A stretch of 64,000 bases of DNA from Psychrobium sp. MM17-31 (GCF_022347785.1 NZ_JAKRGA010000001.1:620001-684000); one strand, 5' to 3'; positions 35,556-45,905 are shown, counted from the first letter of the stretch. Made by a program: numbers and translations. Notes: generated by a model not told the origin, from the sequence alone.

Positions 35556-36218
35556 CTACAAACTGGCGGTTAAGCGATAAAGCGCCTGACCACTGGCCTG
35601 ATATTTTCGTTCAAATGGCGTGATGCTCGGTTGTGGTGAAAACTCATTCACGGTTGCTGATTTACCAGCAATACTCAGCGCTTGAGCAAACTCGTCTAGA
35701 TACAAGCGCCAGTTACTGCGCATTTCAAGCTCACCGCCTAACGCGACAATTGCCGGAAACACAGCACTACCATGCCAACGGCGCTGAATATGCTTCGCCT
35801 TTGGCCACGGGTTTGGATAGAGAATAAAGTGCTTAACAATCTCTAACTGAGCATCAACGGCTAAGCGCCAGAAATCATTAAGATCCGTACGTAGCAACAT
35901 AAAGTTATCTACCCCGTGTTGCTCATAGGCTTCATTTTTACTTAGCCGATGGCCTGATTTATCCATTCCAATAACAAAGTGATCGGGATGTGATTTAGCA
36001 ATATTTATAGTGCTATCACCAACGCCGCAACACGAATCAAAAATCACCGGTTTTCCAGCCGCGCTAATCGCTTGCTCTACCTGTTTAAAGCCTTCGATAG
36101 AACGCGGATGATAAGGTTTTTTAAATTCGTGCTTAATGTGCTTATTAACGATTTCCGTCAGGTTTTCATTAAGCCCATCTTGATTGGTGACGATTTCATG
36201 AGAATTTGCAAATGACAT
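35556..36218 (-). CDS. TrmB-family SAM-dependent methyltransferase, divergent
   Basis: This 220-residue methyltransferase has a SAM-binding motif (VIFDSCCGVGDSTINIA, then VIGMDKSGHRLSKNE). Its later motif LYPNPWPKAKHIQRRWHGS is that of tRNA m7G46 methyltransferases. In standard TrmB this motif reads PDPWxKxRHxKRR; here the Asp, thought to be catalytic or guanine-binding, is Asn. Either this is a paralogue with a different target, or it tolerates the change. A standard trmB may exist elsewhere in the genome. It follows the YadGH exporter on the same strand, 9 bases away. Confidence 0.8.
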   Translation of the reverse strand: MSFANSHEIVTNQDGLNENLTEIVNKHIKHEFKKPYHPRSIEGFKQVEQAISAAGKPVIFDSCCGVGDSTINIAKSHPDHFVIGMDKSGHRLSKNEAYEQHGVDNFMLLRTDLNDFWRLAVDAQLEIVKHFILYPNPWPKAKHIQRRWHGSAVFPAIVALGGELEMRSNWRLYLDEFAQALSIAGKSATVNEFSPQPSITPFERKYQASGQALYRLTASL

Positions 36219-36227
36219 ATCAATTCC

Positions 36228-36995
36228 CTACGAACGCAGACCGTAGCCACGTGAAATCATCCAGTAAGCAATAGAAAACAACACGGCAACAAAAGCGAAA
36301 ATAATAGAAAATGAATACAACAGCGGAATATCAGTAACGCCTAAGAATCCATAACGGAAGGTGTTAATCATGTACACAATTGGGTTCGCTTTAGATACGC
36401 CTTGCCAAAATTCTGGTAATAACGTCAATGAGTAGAATACACCACCCAAGTAGGTCAAAGGTGTTAATACAAAGTTGGGAATAATGCTGATATCGTCATA
36501 GCTCTTGGCCATAATAGCGTTAATTAAACCACCTAGTGAAAACAAGATTGAGGTGAATAATACACTCACCACCAGCACACCAAAGTTAGCGATGTTTAGG
36601 TCGACAAAGTACAGCGACAATACAGTGACAATACAGCCAACCAAAAGACCACGTGCGACACCACCGCCAACATAACCGGCAATAATAATCCACGTTGGCA
36701 CAGGTGACACTAATAACTCTTCGACATTACGTTGGAATTTAGAGCTGAAAAATGACGAGGCGACATTGGAATATGAGTTGGTAATAACCGACATCATAAT
36801 AAGGCCCGGCACAATAAATTCCATATAACTAAAGCCTGACATAGTGCCGATACGCTCACCGATAAGCGTTCCAAAAATCACAAAATACAGGCTCATAGTA
36901 ATCGCTGGCGGCACTAGCGTTTGCAGCCAAATGCGAGTAAAGCGATTAGTTTCTTTGCGCAGTAAACTTGAAAGCGCGATAAAATTAGCAGACAC
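36228..36995 (-). CDS. yadH: ABC-2 type transporter permease YadH
   Basis: This 255-residue permease has six hydrophobic segments and the ABC-2 exporter signature near residues 170-190 (PLTYLGGVFYSLTLLPEFW). It matches YadH-like permeases. It follows the ATPase gene yadG by 10 bases. The exported substrate is unknown. In E. coli yadGH also lies near hpt and the pan genes, which supports the assignment by synteny. Confidence 0.9.
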   Translation of the reverse strand: MSANFIALSSLLRKETNRFTRIWLQTLVPPAITMSLYFVIFGTLIGERIGTMSGFSYMEFIVPGLIMMSVITNSYSNVASSFFSSKFQRNVEELLVSPVPTWIIIAGYVGGGVARGLLVGCIVTVLSLYFVDLNIANFGVLVVSVLFTSILFSLGGLINAIMAKSYDDISIIPNFVLTPLTYLGGVFYSLTLLPEFWQGVSKANPIVYMINTFRYGFLGVTDIPLLYSFSIIFAFVAVLFSIAYWMISRGYGLRS

Positions 36996-37005
36996 GTTAA
37001 AACTC

Positions 37006-37917
37006 CTAGCGCGTTTGGTTAACTAAACGAAGAAATAGCTCTTCGAGACGGTTAGCTTTGTTGCGCATACTCAGCACACTGATGTTGGCGCTAGATAGTT
37101 TGGCAAATAAAGAATTAAGCTCATGGCCTTGCTCAACATCCACCTCAAGGGTGTGATCATCAAGCAAACGAGTTTCAAAGCCTTCAATATTCACCTCACC
37201 GTCAATCTGCTTGATATCAAGAACGAAGGTTTCGATATTGAGCTGTGATAACAAGGCCTTCATTGTCGTATTCTGTACTATGGTGCCGTGATCGATAATA
37301 CCGATGTTACGACATAATGATTCCGCTTCTTCGAGATAGTGGGTGGTTAGAATAATAGTCACACCATCGCGATTGAGCTTTTGCAAAAAGTCCCACATCG
37401 AACGTCTTAACTCAATATCAACCCCAGCGGTTGGCTCATCTAAAATAAGTAAACGCGGCTCATGCATTAACGCACGGGCAATCATTAAACGGCGCTTCAT
37501 ACCACCAGACAATTCACGAGAGCGCGCATTGCGCTTTTCCCATAAATCTAATTCAGTTAAGTATTTTTCAGCGCGTTCAAGCGCCAATTTTCGTGTCACA
37601 CCATAATACCCCGCTTGATTCATCACCACCTGTAAAACGGTTTCAAACTGGTTAAAGTTAAACTCTTGGGGTACCAAACCGATCTGCTGTTTAGCTTTTA
37701 CTAACTCTGTTTCGAGATTGTGGCCAAATACTTCTACTTCACCGTCAGTTTTATTAACCAGCGATGAAATGATGCCAATAGTCGTTGATTTTCCCGCGCC
37801 ATTTGGCCCTAGCAAGGCATAAAAATCCCCCTGCTCTACCGTTAAATCAATACCTTTTAGCGCCTGCACACCACCGCGATAGGTTTTAGTGAGGCCTTTT
37901 ATTCGTAATGCGCTCAT
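37006..37917 (-). CDS. yadG: ABC transporter ATP-binding protein YadG
   Basis: This ATPase of about 303 residues energises the YadH permease. Visible are Walker A (LLGPNGAGKSTTIGII), the Q-loop (VPQEF), the signature RELSGGMKRRLMIARALMHE, Walker B (LLILDEPTAGVD) and the switch His in LTTHYLEEAE. A C-terminal extension of about 75 residues follows. The ATG at 37917 (MSALRIKGLTKTY) is preferred over an upstream in-frame start because AGGA lies just before it and the family begins there. Confidence 0.95.
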   Translation of the reverse strand: MSALRIKGLTKTYRGGVQALKGIDLTVEQGDFYALLGPNGAGKSTTIGIISSLVNKTDGEVEVFGHNLETELVKAKQQIGLVPQEFNFNQFETVLQVVMNQAGYYGVTRKLALERAEKYLTELDLWEKRNARSRELSGGMKRRLMIARALMHEPRLLILDEPTAGVDIELRRSMWDFLQKLNRDGVTIILTTHYLEEAESLCRNIGIIDHGTIVQNTTMKALLSQLNIETFVLDIKQIDGEVNIEGFETRLLDDHTLEVDVEQGHELNSLFAKLSSANISVLSMRNKANRLEELFLRLVNQTR

Positions 37918-38186
37918 GAATGTCCTGTTGAGGTACTCTAATTGAGAAGCCCTATTATTTATGAAATAGGGATTGAAATTTGGCGACATTATACGTGAAA
38001 GCAACAGTAAATGATCAGGTAAAAATCACAAAGGCACTAACAAAGAGCGCAAAGGGTTTTATGACATTTTTATTACAATCGTAGAAAAGTCGATGTGAAA
38101 CATTTTTTTTCTGTCATCATTTGTCTAAAATAAAGCTCTTGGATTGAAGTCGCGTCTTAAAATGACGAGCATTGGAGCAATATTGA

Positions 38187-38930
38187 ATGAAATTAATCTA
38201 CGTGTTTGTATTGATTAGCAGTCTTTTCATTCAATCGAGTTTTGCCTTCACTTCCTCACCAAATCATATCATTGCAAGTAAGGTTCAATCGCCAGCTATT
38301 CCCCAAAAGATCGTGCTTGGGCAAATCAAAACCAGTGAAATTCAACAACACGTATTTAATTTTCTGTCACCGATTTATCGAGAATTAGGCATCGAGTTAT
38401 CAGTAACCAGCTTACCGTCAAAGCGCTCATTAACCTTTAGTAATCAAGGCCAACTAGACGGTGAACTGTTACGTGTGGAAGGAATAGAAGAAAATTACGA
38501 CAATTTAATCCCCATTCCAATAACCCTGTATCAAATGTCAGCCTACGCTTACACCATTGAGGGCAAAACTGACTTTAAACACCCGGCAGATATCTTGCGG
38601 TTTACGGTAGGCATGCATCGCGGAGTGCAATGGGAAGAGAAATTTGTCAGTCAGTTTCCCCGTTATGTGTCACGCGTTGGCGGCACAGAAAAGAAATTCA
38701 AACTACTAACATTAGGACGAGTGGATTATGTGATTAGTACCGAGGAACGGGCTAATGAAATAATCGCCAAGCATTTTAAAGATACAAAAATAAAACGCGT
38801 ATCTCCGATGCTGAAACATATCAACTTGATACATTACCTACACAAGAAACACGCGCATTTAATTCCACAAATTACCGCGGCTATCGAAAAGCGGTCAATG
38901 GCGCTGCCATTAACCCACCAGCATCACTAG
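38187..38930 (+). CDS. Periplasmic solute-binding-like protein
   Basis: This 247-residue protein has a signal peptide (residues 1-20) and a fold resembling extracellular solute-binding family 3. It has short blocks such as [19 protein letters not shown] and [13 protein letters not shown], and no transporter genes beside it. Many such lone proteins in marine gammaproteobacteria act as sensors or have unknown ligands. Its stop codon TAG shares the tetranucleotide CTAG (38927-38930) with the convergent hpt stop. Confidence 0.75.
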   Translation: MKLIYVFVLISSLFIQSSFAFTSSPNHIIASKVQSPAIPQKIVLGQIKTSEIQQHVFNFLSPIYRELGIELSVTSLPSKRSLTFSNQGQLDGELLRVEGIEENYDNLIPIPITLYQMSAYAYTIEGKTDFKHPADILRFTVGMHRGVQWEEKFVSQFPRYVSRVGGTEKKFKLLTLGRVDYVISTEERANEIIAKHFKDTKIKRVSPMLKHINLIHYLHKKHAHLIPQITAAIEKRSMALPLTHQHH

Positions 38931-39463
38931 TCTTCTAATGGAATAACCTTGGCAACGTGTGGTAAGTTACGGTATTTTTCAGCGTAATCAATACCATAAC
39001 CAACCACGAATTCATCAGGAATGCTAAAGCCAATCCAATCGACGTCTACTTCAACTTCACGGCGTGATGGCTTATCAAGTAAAGTACATAAAGTTAGTGA
39101 TTTAGGCTCACGAAGCGTTAAAATTTCCACGACCTTAGACAGCGTGTTACCCGTATCAATAATATCTTCAACGATAATAACGTCACGGCCTTTAATGCTT
39201 TCAGTCAAATCTTTTAAGATCTTCACATCACGCGTACTTTCCATGCTAGAGCCATAGCTCGACACCGTCATGAAATCCATTGATAACGGTAAATCAACAG
39301 CACGACTCAAGTCAGCTAAAAACACCACTGAACCGCGTAATAAGGCTACCATTAATAGGTTTTCAGAATCTTTATAGTGAGCTTCGATTTGCTTGCCAAG
39401 CTGTGCAACTTTATCAGCAATTTCTTCTTTAGAGATCATCACTTCGGTAGTGTGTTTAATCAT
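38927..39463 (-). CDS. hpt: Hypoxanthine phosphoribosyltransferase
   Basis: Hpt salvages hypoxanthine and guanine with PRPP to make IMP and GMP. The 178 residues closely match E. coli Hpt: [50 protein letters not shown], the PRPP motif [17 protein letters not shown] and [20 protein letters not shown]. Of two adjacent ATGs the second (39463) has better spacing from AGGA. A near-ideal CRP site lies 76 bases upstream, between ubiX and hpt. Confidence 0.97.
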   Translation of the reverse strand: MIKHTTEVMISKEEIADKVAQLGKQIEAHYKDSENLLMVALLRGSVVFLADLSRAVDLPLSMDFMTVSSYGSSMESTRDVKILKDLTESIKGRDVIIVEDIIDTGNTLSKVVEILTLREPKSLTLCTLLDKPSRREVEVDVDWIGFSIPDEFVVGYGIDYAEKYRNLPHVAKVIPLED

Positions 39464-39538
39464 CATGGTTCCTAGGGAGTTTTAGACAAGGCGATCCTAG
39501 CTATTAACGTCTGACAACGCTAATAGCCAACACACAGT

Positions 39539-39554
39539 TGTGATCGTGATCACA
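39539..39554. promoter_or_regulatory. CRP binding site upstream of hpt
   Basis: TGTGATCGTGATCACA matches the CRP consensus TGTGA-N6-TCACA exactly and keeps the inner TC and GA of the ideal palindrome. It is centred about 83 bases before the hpt start codon, just after the ubiX stop. Carbon control of purine salvage by cAMP-CRP is inferred; the transcription start has not been located. Confidence 0.75.
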
Positions 39555-39556
39555 CT

Positions 39557-40174
39557 CTATTTTTCGTGCATCCACGGCAATACTAATGTCTGCTCGATAT
39601 TAAGATGATCGAGAATGCGCGCCACCATAAAATCGATAATCTCTTCTAGTGTCTGCGGCTTATGATAGAAACCGGGAGCAAGTGGCATCAAGGTAACGCC
39701 AAGGCGGGATAAGCTCACCATGTTTTCTAAATGCAATGTCGATAGTGGGCTTTCGCGCCAAGCAATCAACAGCTGACCACGCTCTTTCATTACCACATCG
39801 GCGGCACGTTCAATTAAATTATTGCTCGCACCGTGGCTAATCGCCGACAGCGTCCCCATCGAACACGGGCAAATCACCATTTGTTTTGGCGATGATGAAC
39901 CTGACGCTGGCGCGCTAAACCAATCGCTTTTTTCAAGCAACTGTATTTGTGAATCTTTGGCAGCAAAATGCTGATTTAAAAAGTCTTGCGCTGCTTTATG
40001 CTCTTGTGGAATGGCTAAGTCTGCTTCGGTAGCCAACACAATTTTCGCCGCATCAGACAATAATAAATACACCTGACTATTGGCTGCTAACAACTGCTGC
40101 AGCAAGCGCAAACCATAAGGCGCGCCCGATGCACCTGTGAGGGCGAGAGTAATTCGGCGGTCAAAGTTTGCCAT
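39557..40174 (-). CDS. ubiX: Flavin prenyltransferase UbiX
   Basis: UbiX attaches a dimethylallyl group to FMN to make the prenylated flavin used by the decarboxylase UbiD in ubiquinone synthesis. The 205-residue protein has the start [19 protein letters not shown], the segment [29 protein letters not shown], and [22 protein letters not shown], all typical. Its start overlaps the mpl stop by one base. This mpl-ubiX link is common in gammaproteobacteria. Confidence 0.96.
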   Translation of the reverse strand: MANFDRRITLALTGASGAPYGLRLLQQLLAANSQVYLLLSDAAKIVLATEADLAIPQEHKAAQDFLNQHFAAKDSQIQLLEKSDWFSAPASGSSSPKQMVICPCSMGTLSAISHGASNNLIERAADVVMKERGQLLIAWRESPLSTLHLENMVSLSRLGVTLMPLAPGFYHKPQTLEEIIDFMVARILDHLNIEQTLVLPWMHEK

Positions 40175-41541
40175 TAGACAGTCTCCTTGAGGGCAAGTCT
40201 ATCGAGTAGTTTTTGATGAATGCCACCAAAGCCACCATTACTCATCACAAGTAAATGGTCATTTGGCTCAGCAAGCTCAACAATACGCTCGACCAATTTC
40301 TCAAGATCACTCTCAATAACTGTCATTGGCGCGTTGTCAGTGACCATATCGCGCATATCCCACCCAATATCACTTGGCTGATATAAGAAAATTGCATCTG
40401 CTTCGCTCATGGAATTAAACAAGGTATCTTGATGAACGCCCTGCTTCATTGTATTTGAGCGAGGCTCTAAAATCGCAATAATTCGCTGCTGTCCAACCTT
40501 GGCACGCAAACCTTCCAGCGTGGTGTGAATAGCCGTTGGGTGATGAGCAAAATCATCATAAACCGTCACCTTATTAACCACACCGCGTGTTTCAAGACGA
40601 CGTTTAGCATTAACAAAGCGTGACAGTGAATCAATCGCCTGCCCAGTACTCATCCCAACATGACGCGCAGCGGCAATCGCCATCATCGCATTTTGGACGT
40701 TGTGCTTACCAATGAGATCCCAGTCAAGCTGACCAACAAATTTTCCTTGATAGCACACTTTAAAACTTGAACCATCAGAGTTAAGTAGTTCATAAGACCA
40801 GTCACCATTGTGTCCCATGGTTTGAGTTTCACTCCAACAGCCCATGGCGAGTACTTCTTCAGATGATTTTGTCTCCGTTGGCGAAATCACCAAGCCATTG
40901 GAAGGCACCATGCGAATCAAATGATGGAACTGACGCTGGATCGCCGCTAAATCAGGGAAGATATCGGCGTGATCAAATTCTAAATTGTTAATCACCAGCG
41001 TACGGGGACGATAGTGAACAAACTTAGAGCGCTTATCGAAAAACGCGCTATCGTATTCATCAGCTTCAACCACAAAAAATGGCGCTTCGCCAAGTTTCGC
41101 TGACACGCCTAGACACTGCGGCACACCACCGATCAGAAAACCAGGGCGTTGATCGTTATCTTCTAAAATCCATGCCACCATACTGGCGGTCGTCGTTTTG
41201 CCATGGGTGCCAGAAAGCGCAATCACCCAGCGATCTTTTAATAGGTTTTCAAGTAACCATTGTGGTCCCGACGTATAAGGAATGTTGCGATCGAGCATAA
41301 ACTCAACACAAGGGTTGCCGCGACTCATGGCATTGCCAACCACAACTAGATCAGGAGCAGGCTCTAACTGACTAGGATCATAACCTTCAATTAATTCAAT
41401 ACCGCTTTGCTCAAGCTGAGTGCTCATTGGTGGATAAACGTTGGCGTCACTACCTGTGACTTTAAAGCCCAATTCACGGGCTAAAATAGCAATGCCGCCC
41501 ATAAAGGTGCCGCAAATACCTAAAATGTGGATGTGTTTCAT
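40174..41541 (-). CDS. mpl: Murein peptide ligase Mpl
   Basis: Mpl joins recycled L-Ala-D-Glu-meso-DAP tripeptide to UDP-MurNAc. This 455-residue Mur-ligase family protein starts with [21 protein letters not shown]. It has the ATP motif [19 protein letters not shown], then [34 protein letters not shown] and [11 protein letters not shown]. These last blocks separate Mpl from MurC, which is also in this window. It heads an operon with ubiX and possibly hpt. Confidence 0.97.
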   Translation of the reverse strand: MKHIHILGICGTFMGGIAILARELGFKVTGSDANVYPPMSTQLEQSGIELIEGYDPSQLEPAPDLVVVGNAMSRGNPCVEFMLDRNIPYTSGPQWLLENLLKDRWVIALSGTHGKTTTASMVAWILEDNDQRPGFLIGGVPQCLGVSAKLGEAPFFVVEADEYDSAFFDKRSKFVHYRPRTLVINNLEFDHADIFPDLAAIQRQFHHLIRMVPSNGLVISPTETKSSEEVLAMGCWSETQTMGHNGDWSYELLNSDGSSFKVCYQGKFVGQLDWDLIGKHNVQNAMMAIAAARHVGMSTGQAIDSLSRFVNAKRRLETRGVVNKVTVYDDFAHHPTAIHTTLEGLRAKVGQQRIIAILEPRSNTMKQGVHQDTLFNSMSEADAIFLYQPSDIGWDMRDMVTDNAPMTVIESDLEKLVERIVELAEPNDHLLVMSNGGFGGIHQKLLDRLALKETV

Positions 41542-41602
41542 AGAAATTTAATCATAACAATCATTAAGGCGCATCATAACAAGGGAGCGTTTGATAATCA
41601 GC

Positions 41603-41635
41603 AAAAATAAAAAAGCCCGCATCAAATGCGGGCTT
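41603..41635 (-). terminator. Terminator after amtB
   Basis: GCCCGCAT (41615-41622) pairs with ATGCGGGC (41626-41633) around CAA. On the minus strand it is followed by TTTTTTATTTTT, ending the glnK-amtB transcript. Confidence 0.93.
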
Positions 41636-41666
41636 CATATCTTATAGGTAGTGACTGAATAAGAAG

Positions 41667-42914
41667 TTAACTTCCTTTAACAGTCACAAACTCTGGATAG
41701 GCATCGATGCCACAATCGGCCACGTCCATGCCTAAATACTCTTCTTCTTCACTAACTCGAATACCCATGGTTTTCTTAAGTACTAACCACACTACAAAAC
41801 TGGTGCTAAATACCCAAGCGAAGATAATCGCGGCGCCTAACAATTGGCCGCTAAAGGTTGCATCACTGTTGCTAAATGGCACTAACATTAAGCCAAACAA
41901 ACCAGCAACACCGTGGACAGAGACAGCACCAACAGGGTCATCGAAACAAATTTTGTCGAGCATTACGATTGAGAACACCACTAAGCCACCAGCAAGTAAG
42001 CCAATCAATGCTGCAACAGGTAATGAAGGAGATAGCGGATCAGCCGTAATAGCCACCAGACCGGCTAATGCGCCATTGAGGATCATGGTTAAATCAGCCT
42101 TGCCCCATAAAATACGACACACGATTAATGCACTGATTGCGCCTAACGCTGCCGCGCTATTCGTGTTAACGAAGATCTTCGCTACAGATGACGCATTTTC
42201 CGCATCCGAGACTAATAATTGAGAGCCACCGTTAAAACCGAACCAGCCCATCCATAAGATAAAGGTACCAAGAGTAGCCATTGGTAAGTTAGAACCAGGG
42301 ATCGGGTTTACTTGGCCGTTTGGACCATACTTACCTTTACGAGCGCCGAGTAATAACACACCAGCTACAGCGGCAGCTGCACCAGCCATGTGGACAATAC
42401 CTGAGCCAGCAAAATCAACGAAGCCAAGTTTAGACACGAAACCACCACCCCAAGTCCAGAAGCCTTCTACTGGGTAGATAAAGCCTGTCAGTACCACAGT
42501 GAAAATTAAAAATGCCCACAACTTCATACGCTCAGCCACCGCGCCAGAAACAATCGACATTGCCGTTGCCACAAAAACAACTTGGAAAAAGAAGTCTGAC
42601 TCTAGTGCGTGATCCGCGCCATCAGCCTGCGTGCCAATAAACGTAGATAATGTTGGTAGCCAGCCACCTTCAGCATTATCAACGTACATAATGTTGTAAC
42701 CCACCAATAGAAACATGGTACAAGCAATGGCATATAAACAAATGTTTTTGGTTAAAATCTCTGTGGTATTTTTAGAGCGCACTAAGCCTGCTTCTAGCAT
42801 GGCAAAACCCGCAGCCATCCACATGACTAACACCCCCGAGATTAAGAAATAAAATGTATCTAATGCGAAGCGCAATTCGGTAACCGTTGCACCCATTTTT
42901 GTTAACTCTTCCAT
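41667..42914 (-). CDS. amtB: Ammonium transporter AmtB
   Basis: This 415-residue ammonium channel has about 11 membrane helices. Conserved blocks are FAMLEAGLVRSKNTTEIL, SGIVHMAGAAAAVAGVLLLGARKG, LGTFILWMGWFGFNGGS and VSVHGVAGLFGL, the last two carrying the pore region and a pore histidine. No clear cleaved signal peptide is present. Of two adjacent ATGs, the one at 42914 has better spacing from AAGGAG. It lies 9 bases after glnK, whose product plugs the channel when nitrogen is plentiful. Confidence 0.97.
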   Translation of the reverse strand: MEELTKMGATVTELRFALDTFYFLISGVLVMWMAAGFAMLEAGLVRSKNTTEILTKNICLYAIACTMFLLVGYNIMYVDNAEGGWLPTLSTFIGTQADGADHALESDFFFQVVFVATAMSIVSGAVAERMKLWAFLIFTVVLTGFIYPVEGFWTWGGGFVSKLGFVDFAGSGIVHMAGAAAAVAGVLLLGARKGKYGPNGQVNPIPGSNLPMATLGTFILWMGWFGFNGGSQLLVSDAENASSVAKIFVNTNSAAALGAISALIVCRILWGKADLTMILNGALAGLVAITADPLSPSLPVAALIGLLAGGLVVFSIVMLDKICFDDPVGAVSVHGVAGLFGLMLVPFSNSDATFSGQLLGAAIIFAWVFSTSFVVWLVLKKTMGIRVSEEEEYLGMDVADCGIDAYPEFVTVKGS

Positions 42915-42923
42915 CATGACTCC

Positions 42924-43271
<348 letters not shown>

Positions 43272-43311
43272 TTATAGTTTTAAAAATAAATTGTTTAGCT
43301 AACCAACGAAT

Positions 43312-43327
43312 AACAAGAGCCGTACCA
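43312..43327 (-). promoter_or_regulatory. Sigma54-type promoter for glnK-amtB
   Basis: On the minus strand TGGTAC, five bases, then TTGTT match the sigma54 consensus TGGCAC-N5-TTGCW with two changes. The -12 element lies about 50 bases before the glnK start codon. The spacing and the upstream NtrC site support the call. Confidence 0.65.
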
Positions 43328-43391
43328 AGTTAGTAACTTGTTGTTACCAAAGATAATTAACCAAGATTAACTCATAATAGCCCTTAACTTT

Positions 43392-43408
43392 CGCACCAAA
43401 TTGGTGCG
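43392..43408. promoter_or_regulatory. NtrC binding site upstream of glnK-amtB
   Basis: CGCACCAAATTGGTGCG is a perfect palindrome that matches the NtrC consensus TGCACC-N5-GGTGCA. It lies about 80 bases upstream of the sigma54-type promoter. A weaker copy (TGCGCCAAATTCGAACT, 43423-43439) lies 31 bases further, about three helical turns, as at E. coli glnA. Confidence 0.8.
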
Positions 43409-43540
43409 TTGATTTTACCTTTTGCGCCAAATTCGAACTTTGTCTTAATATCTTCAAAAATCCCTTTTAAAGTGCTAAACCAAGACATAAACTCGATTGA
43501 ACAATTTAAACAAAAATAATAAAGACAAAGGATTTTAGTA

Positions 43541-45883
43541 ATGAGTTATACACGCCGTAAATTCCTGTCCACCATTGTGGTCAGTGCTTCTGCAGTTGCT
43601 CTAGGTGGTCTTGCTGGTTGTGGCGGTTCGTCAAACACCTCAGTGACACCAACGCCAGCACCAACTCCGACACCAACGCCAAAACCAACAGGCCTACAAC
43701 CTAGCGCGAAATTTTTCCCGCAATCATTAATGTCGGGGGATCCTAAACCTAGCAGTGTGATTTTATGGACACGCGTAGAAGACAGCGCAGCAGATGACAT
43801 AAAAGTGCAATTGCAAGTTGCCACTGACAAAGAGTTTACCGACGTGCGCGTCGATGAAATGCTTAACGCGTACAAAGACAATGACCATTGTTTGAAAGTA
43901 CGTGTCACAGATTTAGACCCATACACCACGTATTACTACCGCTTCGTGTACATTAATGACGATATTCAATACGTGACTAACGTTGGCCGCACTAAAACCG
44001 CGCCTGAAGCCAGCGCCGATCAAGCGGTTAAATTTGCCTTCGTAAGTTGTCAAGACTATGTAGGCCGTTACTACAATGCCTACCTATCTATTCTCAACCA
44101 GCCAGAGCTAGATTTCATCGTTCACTTAGGTGACTACATTTACGAAACAACTGGCGATCCTGAATTCCAAAATGTCGATGGTCGCTCAGTGTCATTCACC
44201 GATACCGACGGCGCAATTAAGATTGGTCAGGGTGATAAAGCCTATTACTCAGCGCAAAGCATTTCGAATTATCGTGAACTATACAAAACTTATCGCAGCG
44301 ATGAAGTACTACGTGAAGTACACGAAAACTTCCCAATGATTGCCATTTGGGATGATCACGAATTTAGTGACGATAGCTGGCAAAATGTTGCAACGTCATT
44401 AGATGGCGCAGCTGATGAGAAAAACTTAGTTCGCAAACAAAATTCAGAGCGCGTTTACTTTGAATACATGCCAATTGATCATGAGCACGCCAGCGATAAG
44501 AGCATCGATTTAGGCAACGGCGAATTAGCAATTAGCGAAGACCACCTATTCCCGAATACAACCATTTACCGCGACTTTGAATTTGGTAAACACGTAAAAC
44601 TGTTAATGACCGACTTTAGAACTCATCGCCCAGATCACCTGATCCCTGAAGACGCTTTCCCAGGCACTGTGGTTATGGATGAAGCGACAACATCGGCGGT
44701 CATTGCCCAAGCGAAAAGCATTCCATTAGCAAACGCTAACGCATTTGTTAAAGCCACTTTTATGGCTTATGTTGATATCGATGCACCAGAGCATAATGTC
44801 CTTAAGAACGTGCTTACCGATGTTGTTGCTGGATTATATAAAGCTGATTACATGTCAATTGTTGGCGATGATGAGCAAACAGCCGCAACTAAAGGCGCTG
44901 CAATGGCCAGCAAAGTAGTTACTGGTAAGTTAGTCGTTGATTACCTCAATGAAATCATTAAACAACTTCCTGCATCACTCAAAGCGATTTACAACATCGA
45001 TGTGTTAAGTAGTGATGGTTTAGAGCGCGGTATTGCCTACATGACCTTAGGTAAAGCATCGCTGTTCTCAAAACTAGGCAGCCGCTACATGGTCATCAAA
45101 GACGTGTTTGATCTGTACGCGGGCTACAAAGCTTCACTTGATCCAGCATCGCAAAATGCTTTCGGTGACAAGCAAACTGCATGGTTAAGTCAGGAAGTAA
45201 TGACGTCGACGGCAACATGGAAAATTATGGGCAGCTCAGTATCATTTGCACCACTGATTTTCGATTTAAGTAGTGATCGCGTGTCAACAGGCGTTCCTCA
45301 GCTTGAAGGCATGTTCGACTCAGATGCAATCCCAGATCTATTCAAAAATCGTTTCTACGTAAACGTCGATCATTGGGACGGCTTCCCGCAGGCGAAAGCC
45401 AAGCTTATTAATGATCTTCTAAGTGCAGCAGGCGTGATTACGCTGTCTGGGGATGTGCACGCTAGTTTCGTCGCAACTCAAGCCCCGAGCAGTGTCACAG
45501 GGCTACGAGGCACTAACTACACAGCATCTTCCATCTCATCAGGCACTCAGGGTAGCTTTATCGCAGATGCGTTAGCGGGATTAGCGACTTCATTATCGCC
45601 TGAATCAGCGGAAACCTTTGCGGCATTAAATCCGTTCTTTAATCTATTAACCAAAACAGCTACGACGCGTGATGACGTTCCGACAACCATATCGTCATCA
45701 GAGCTGTGGAAACACGGTGTTGGAATCGTTACAGCGACAAGTGATACCTTTACAGTAGATTTACACCAATTCCCGACACAGGACGGCGATACTAACTACA
45801 TCACCACAAGCTTCTACGATAATCGCGAAACATTTTTAGAGGCAGTTGAAGTAGAAAGTACTGTCACTAAAAATCCAGTTTAG
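43541..45883 (+). CDS. phoD: PhoD-family phosphatase, Tat-exported lipoprotein
   Basis: This 780-residue PhoD-type enzyme is a metal-dependent phosphodiesterase/monoesterase. The twin-arginine signal YTRRKFLS (Arg5-Arg6) precedes a hydrophobic stretch and the lipobox-like GLAGC (Cys27). A Thr/Pro repeat linker follows (about residues 35-50). The catalytic domain shows FVSCQDYVGRYYNAY, HLGDYIYE, IWDDHEFSDD and GDVHASF, which supply the metal ligands. It is longer than typical PhoD because of an insertion of about 150 residues (about 370-540). No Pho box was seen upstream. The ribosome site AAAGGA lies 8 bases before the ATG. Confidence 0.92.
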   Translation: MSYTRRKFLSTIVVSASAVALGGLAGCGGSSNTSVTPTPAPTPTPTPKPTGLQPSAKFFPQSLMSGDPKPSSVILWTRVEDSAADDIKVQLQVATDKEFTDVRVDEMLNAYKDNDHCLKVRVTDLDPYTTYYYRFVYINDDIQYVTNVGRTKTAPEASADQAVKFAFVSCQDYVGRYYNAYLSILNQPELDFIVHLGDYIYETTGDPEFQNVDGRSVSFTDTDGAIKIGQGDKAYYSAQSISNYRELYKTYRSDEVLREVHENFPMIAIWDDHEFSDDSWQNVATSLDGAADEKNLVRKQNSERVYFEYMPIDHEHASDKSIDLGNGELAISEDHLFPNTTIYRDFEFGKHVKLLMTDFRTHRPDHLIPEDAFPGTVVMDEATTSAVIAQAKSIPLANANAFVKATFMAYVDIDAPEHNVLKNVLTDVVAGLYKADYMSIVGDDEQTAATKGAAMASKVVTGKLVVDYLNEIIKQLPASLKAIYNIDVLSSDGLERGIAYMTLGKASLFSKLGSRYMVIKDVFDLYAGYKASLDPASQNAFGDKQTAWLSQEVMTSTATWKIMGSSVSFAPLIFDLSSDRVSTGVPQLEGMFDSDAIPDLFKNRFYVNVDHWDGFPQAKAKLINDLLSAAGVITLSGDVHASFVATQAPSSVTGLRGTNYTASSISSGTQGSFIADALAGLATSLSPESAETFAALNPFFNLLTKTATTRDDVPTTISSSELWKHGVGIVTATSDTFTVDLHQFPTQDGDTNYITTSFYDNRETFLEAVEVESTVTKNPV

Positions 45884-45905
45884 TTAAAGTAAACTGACCT
45901 AAATT

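Noticed and set aside
41707-42222. A 171-codon frame on the plus strand opposite amtB.
   Set aside because: It lies wholly inside the well-supported amtB gene on the other strand and has a low-complexity composition typical of antisense shadows.
43546-43929. A 127-codon minus-strand frame opposite the start of phoD, rich in Val and Gly.
   Set aside because: It is the reverse of the phoD Tat signal and Thr/Pro linker; the repetitive linker keeps the opposite frame open.
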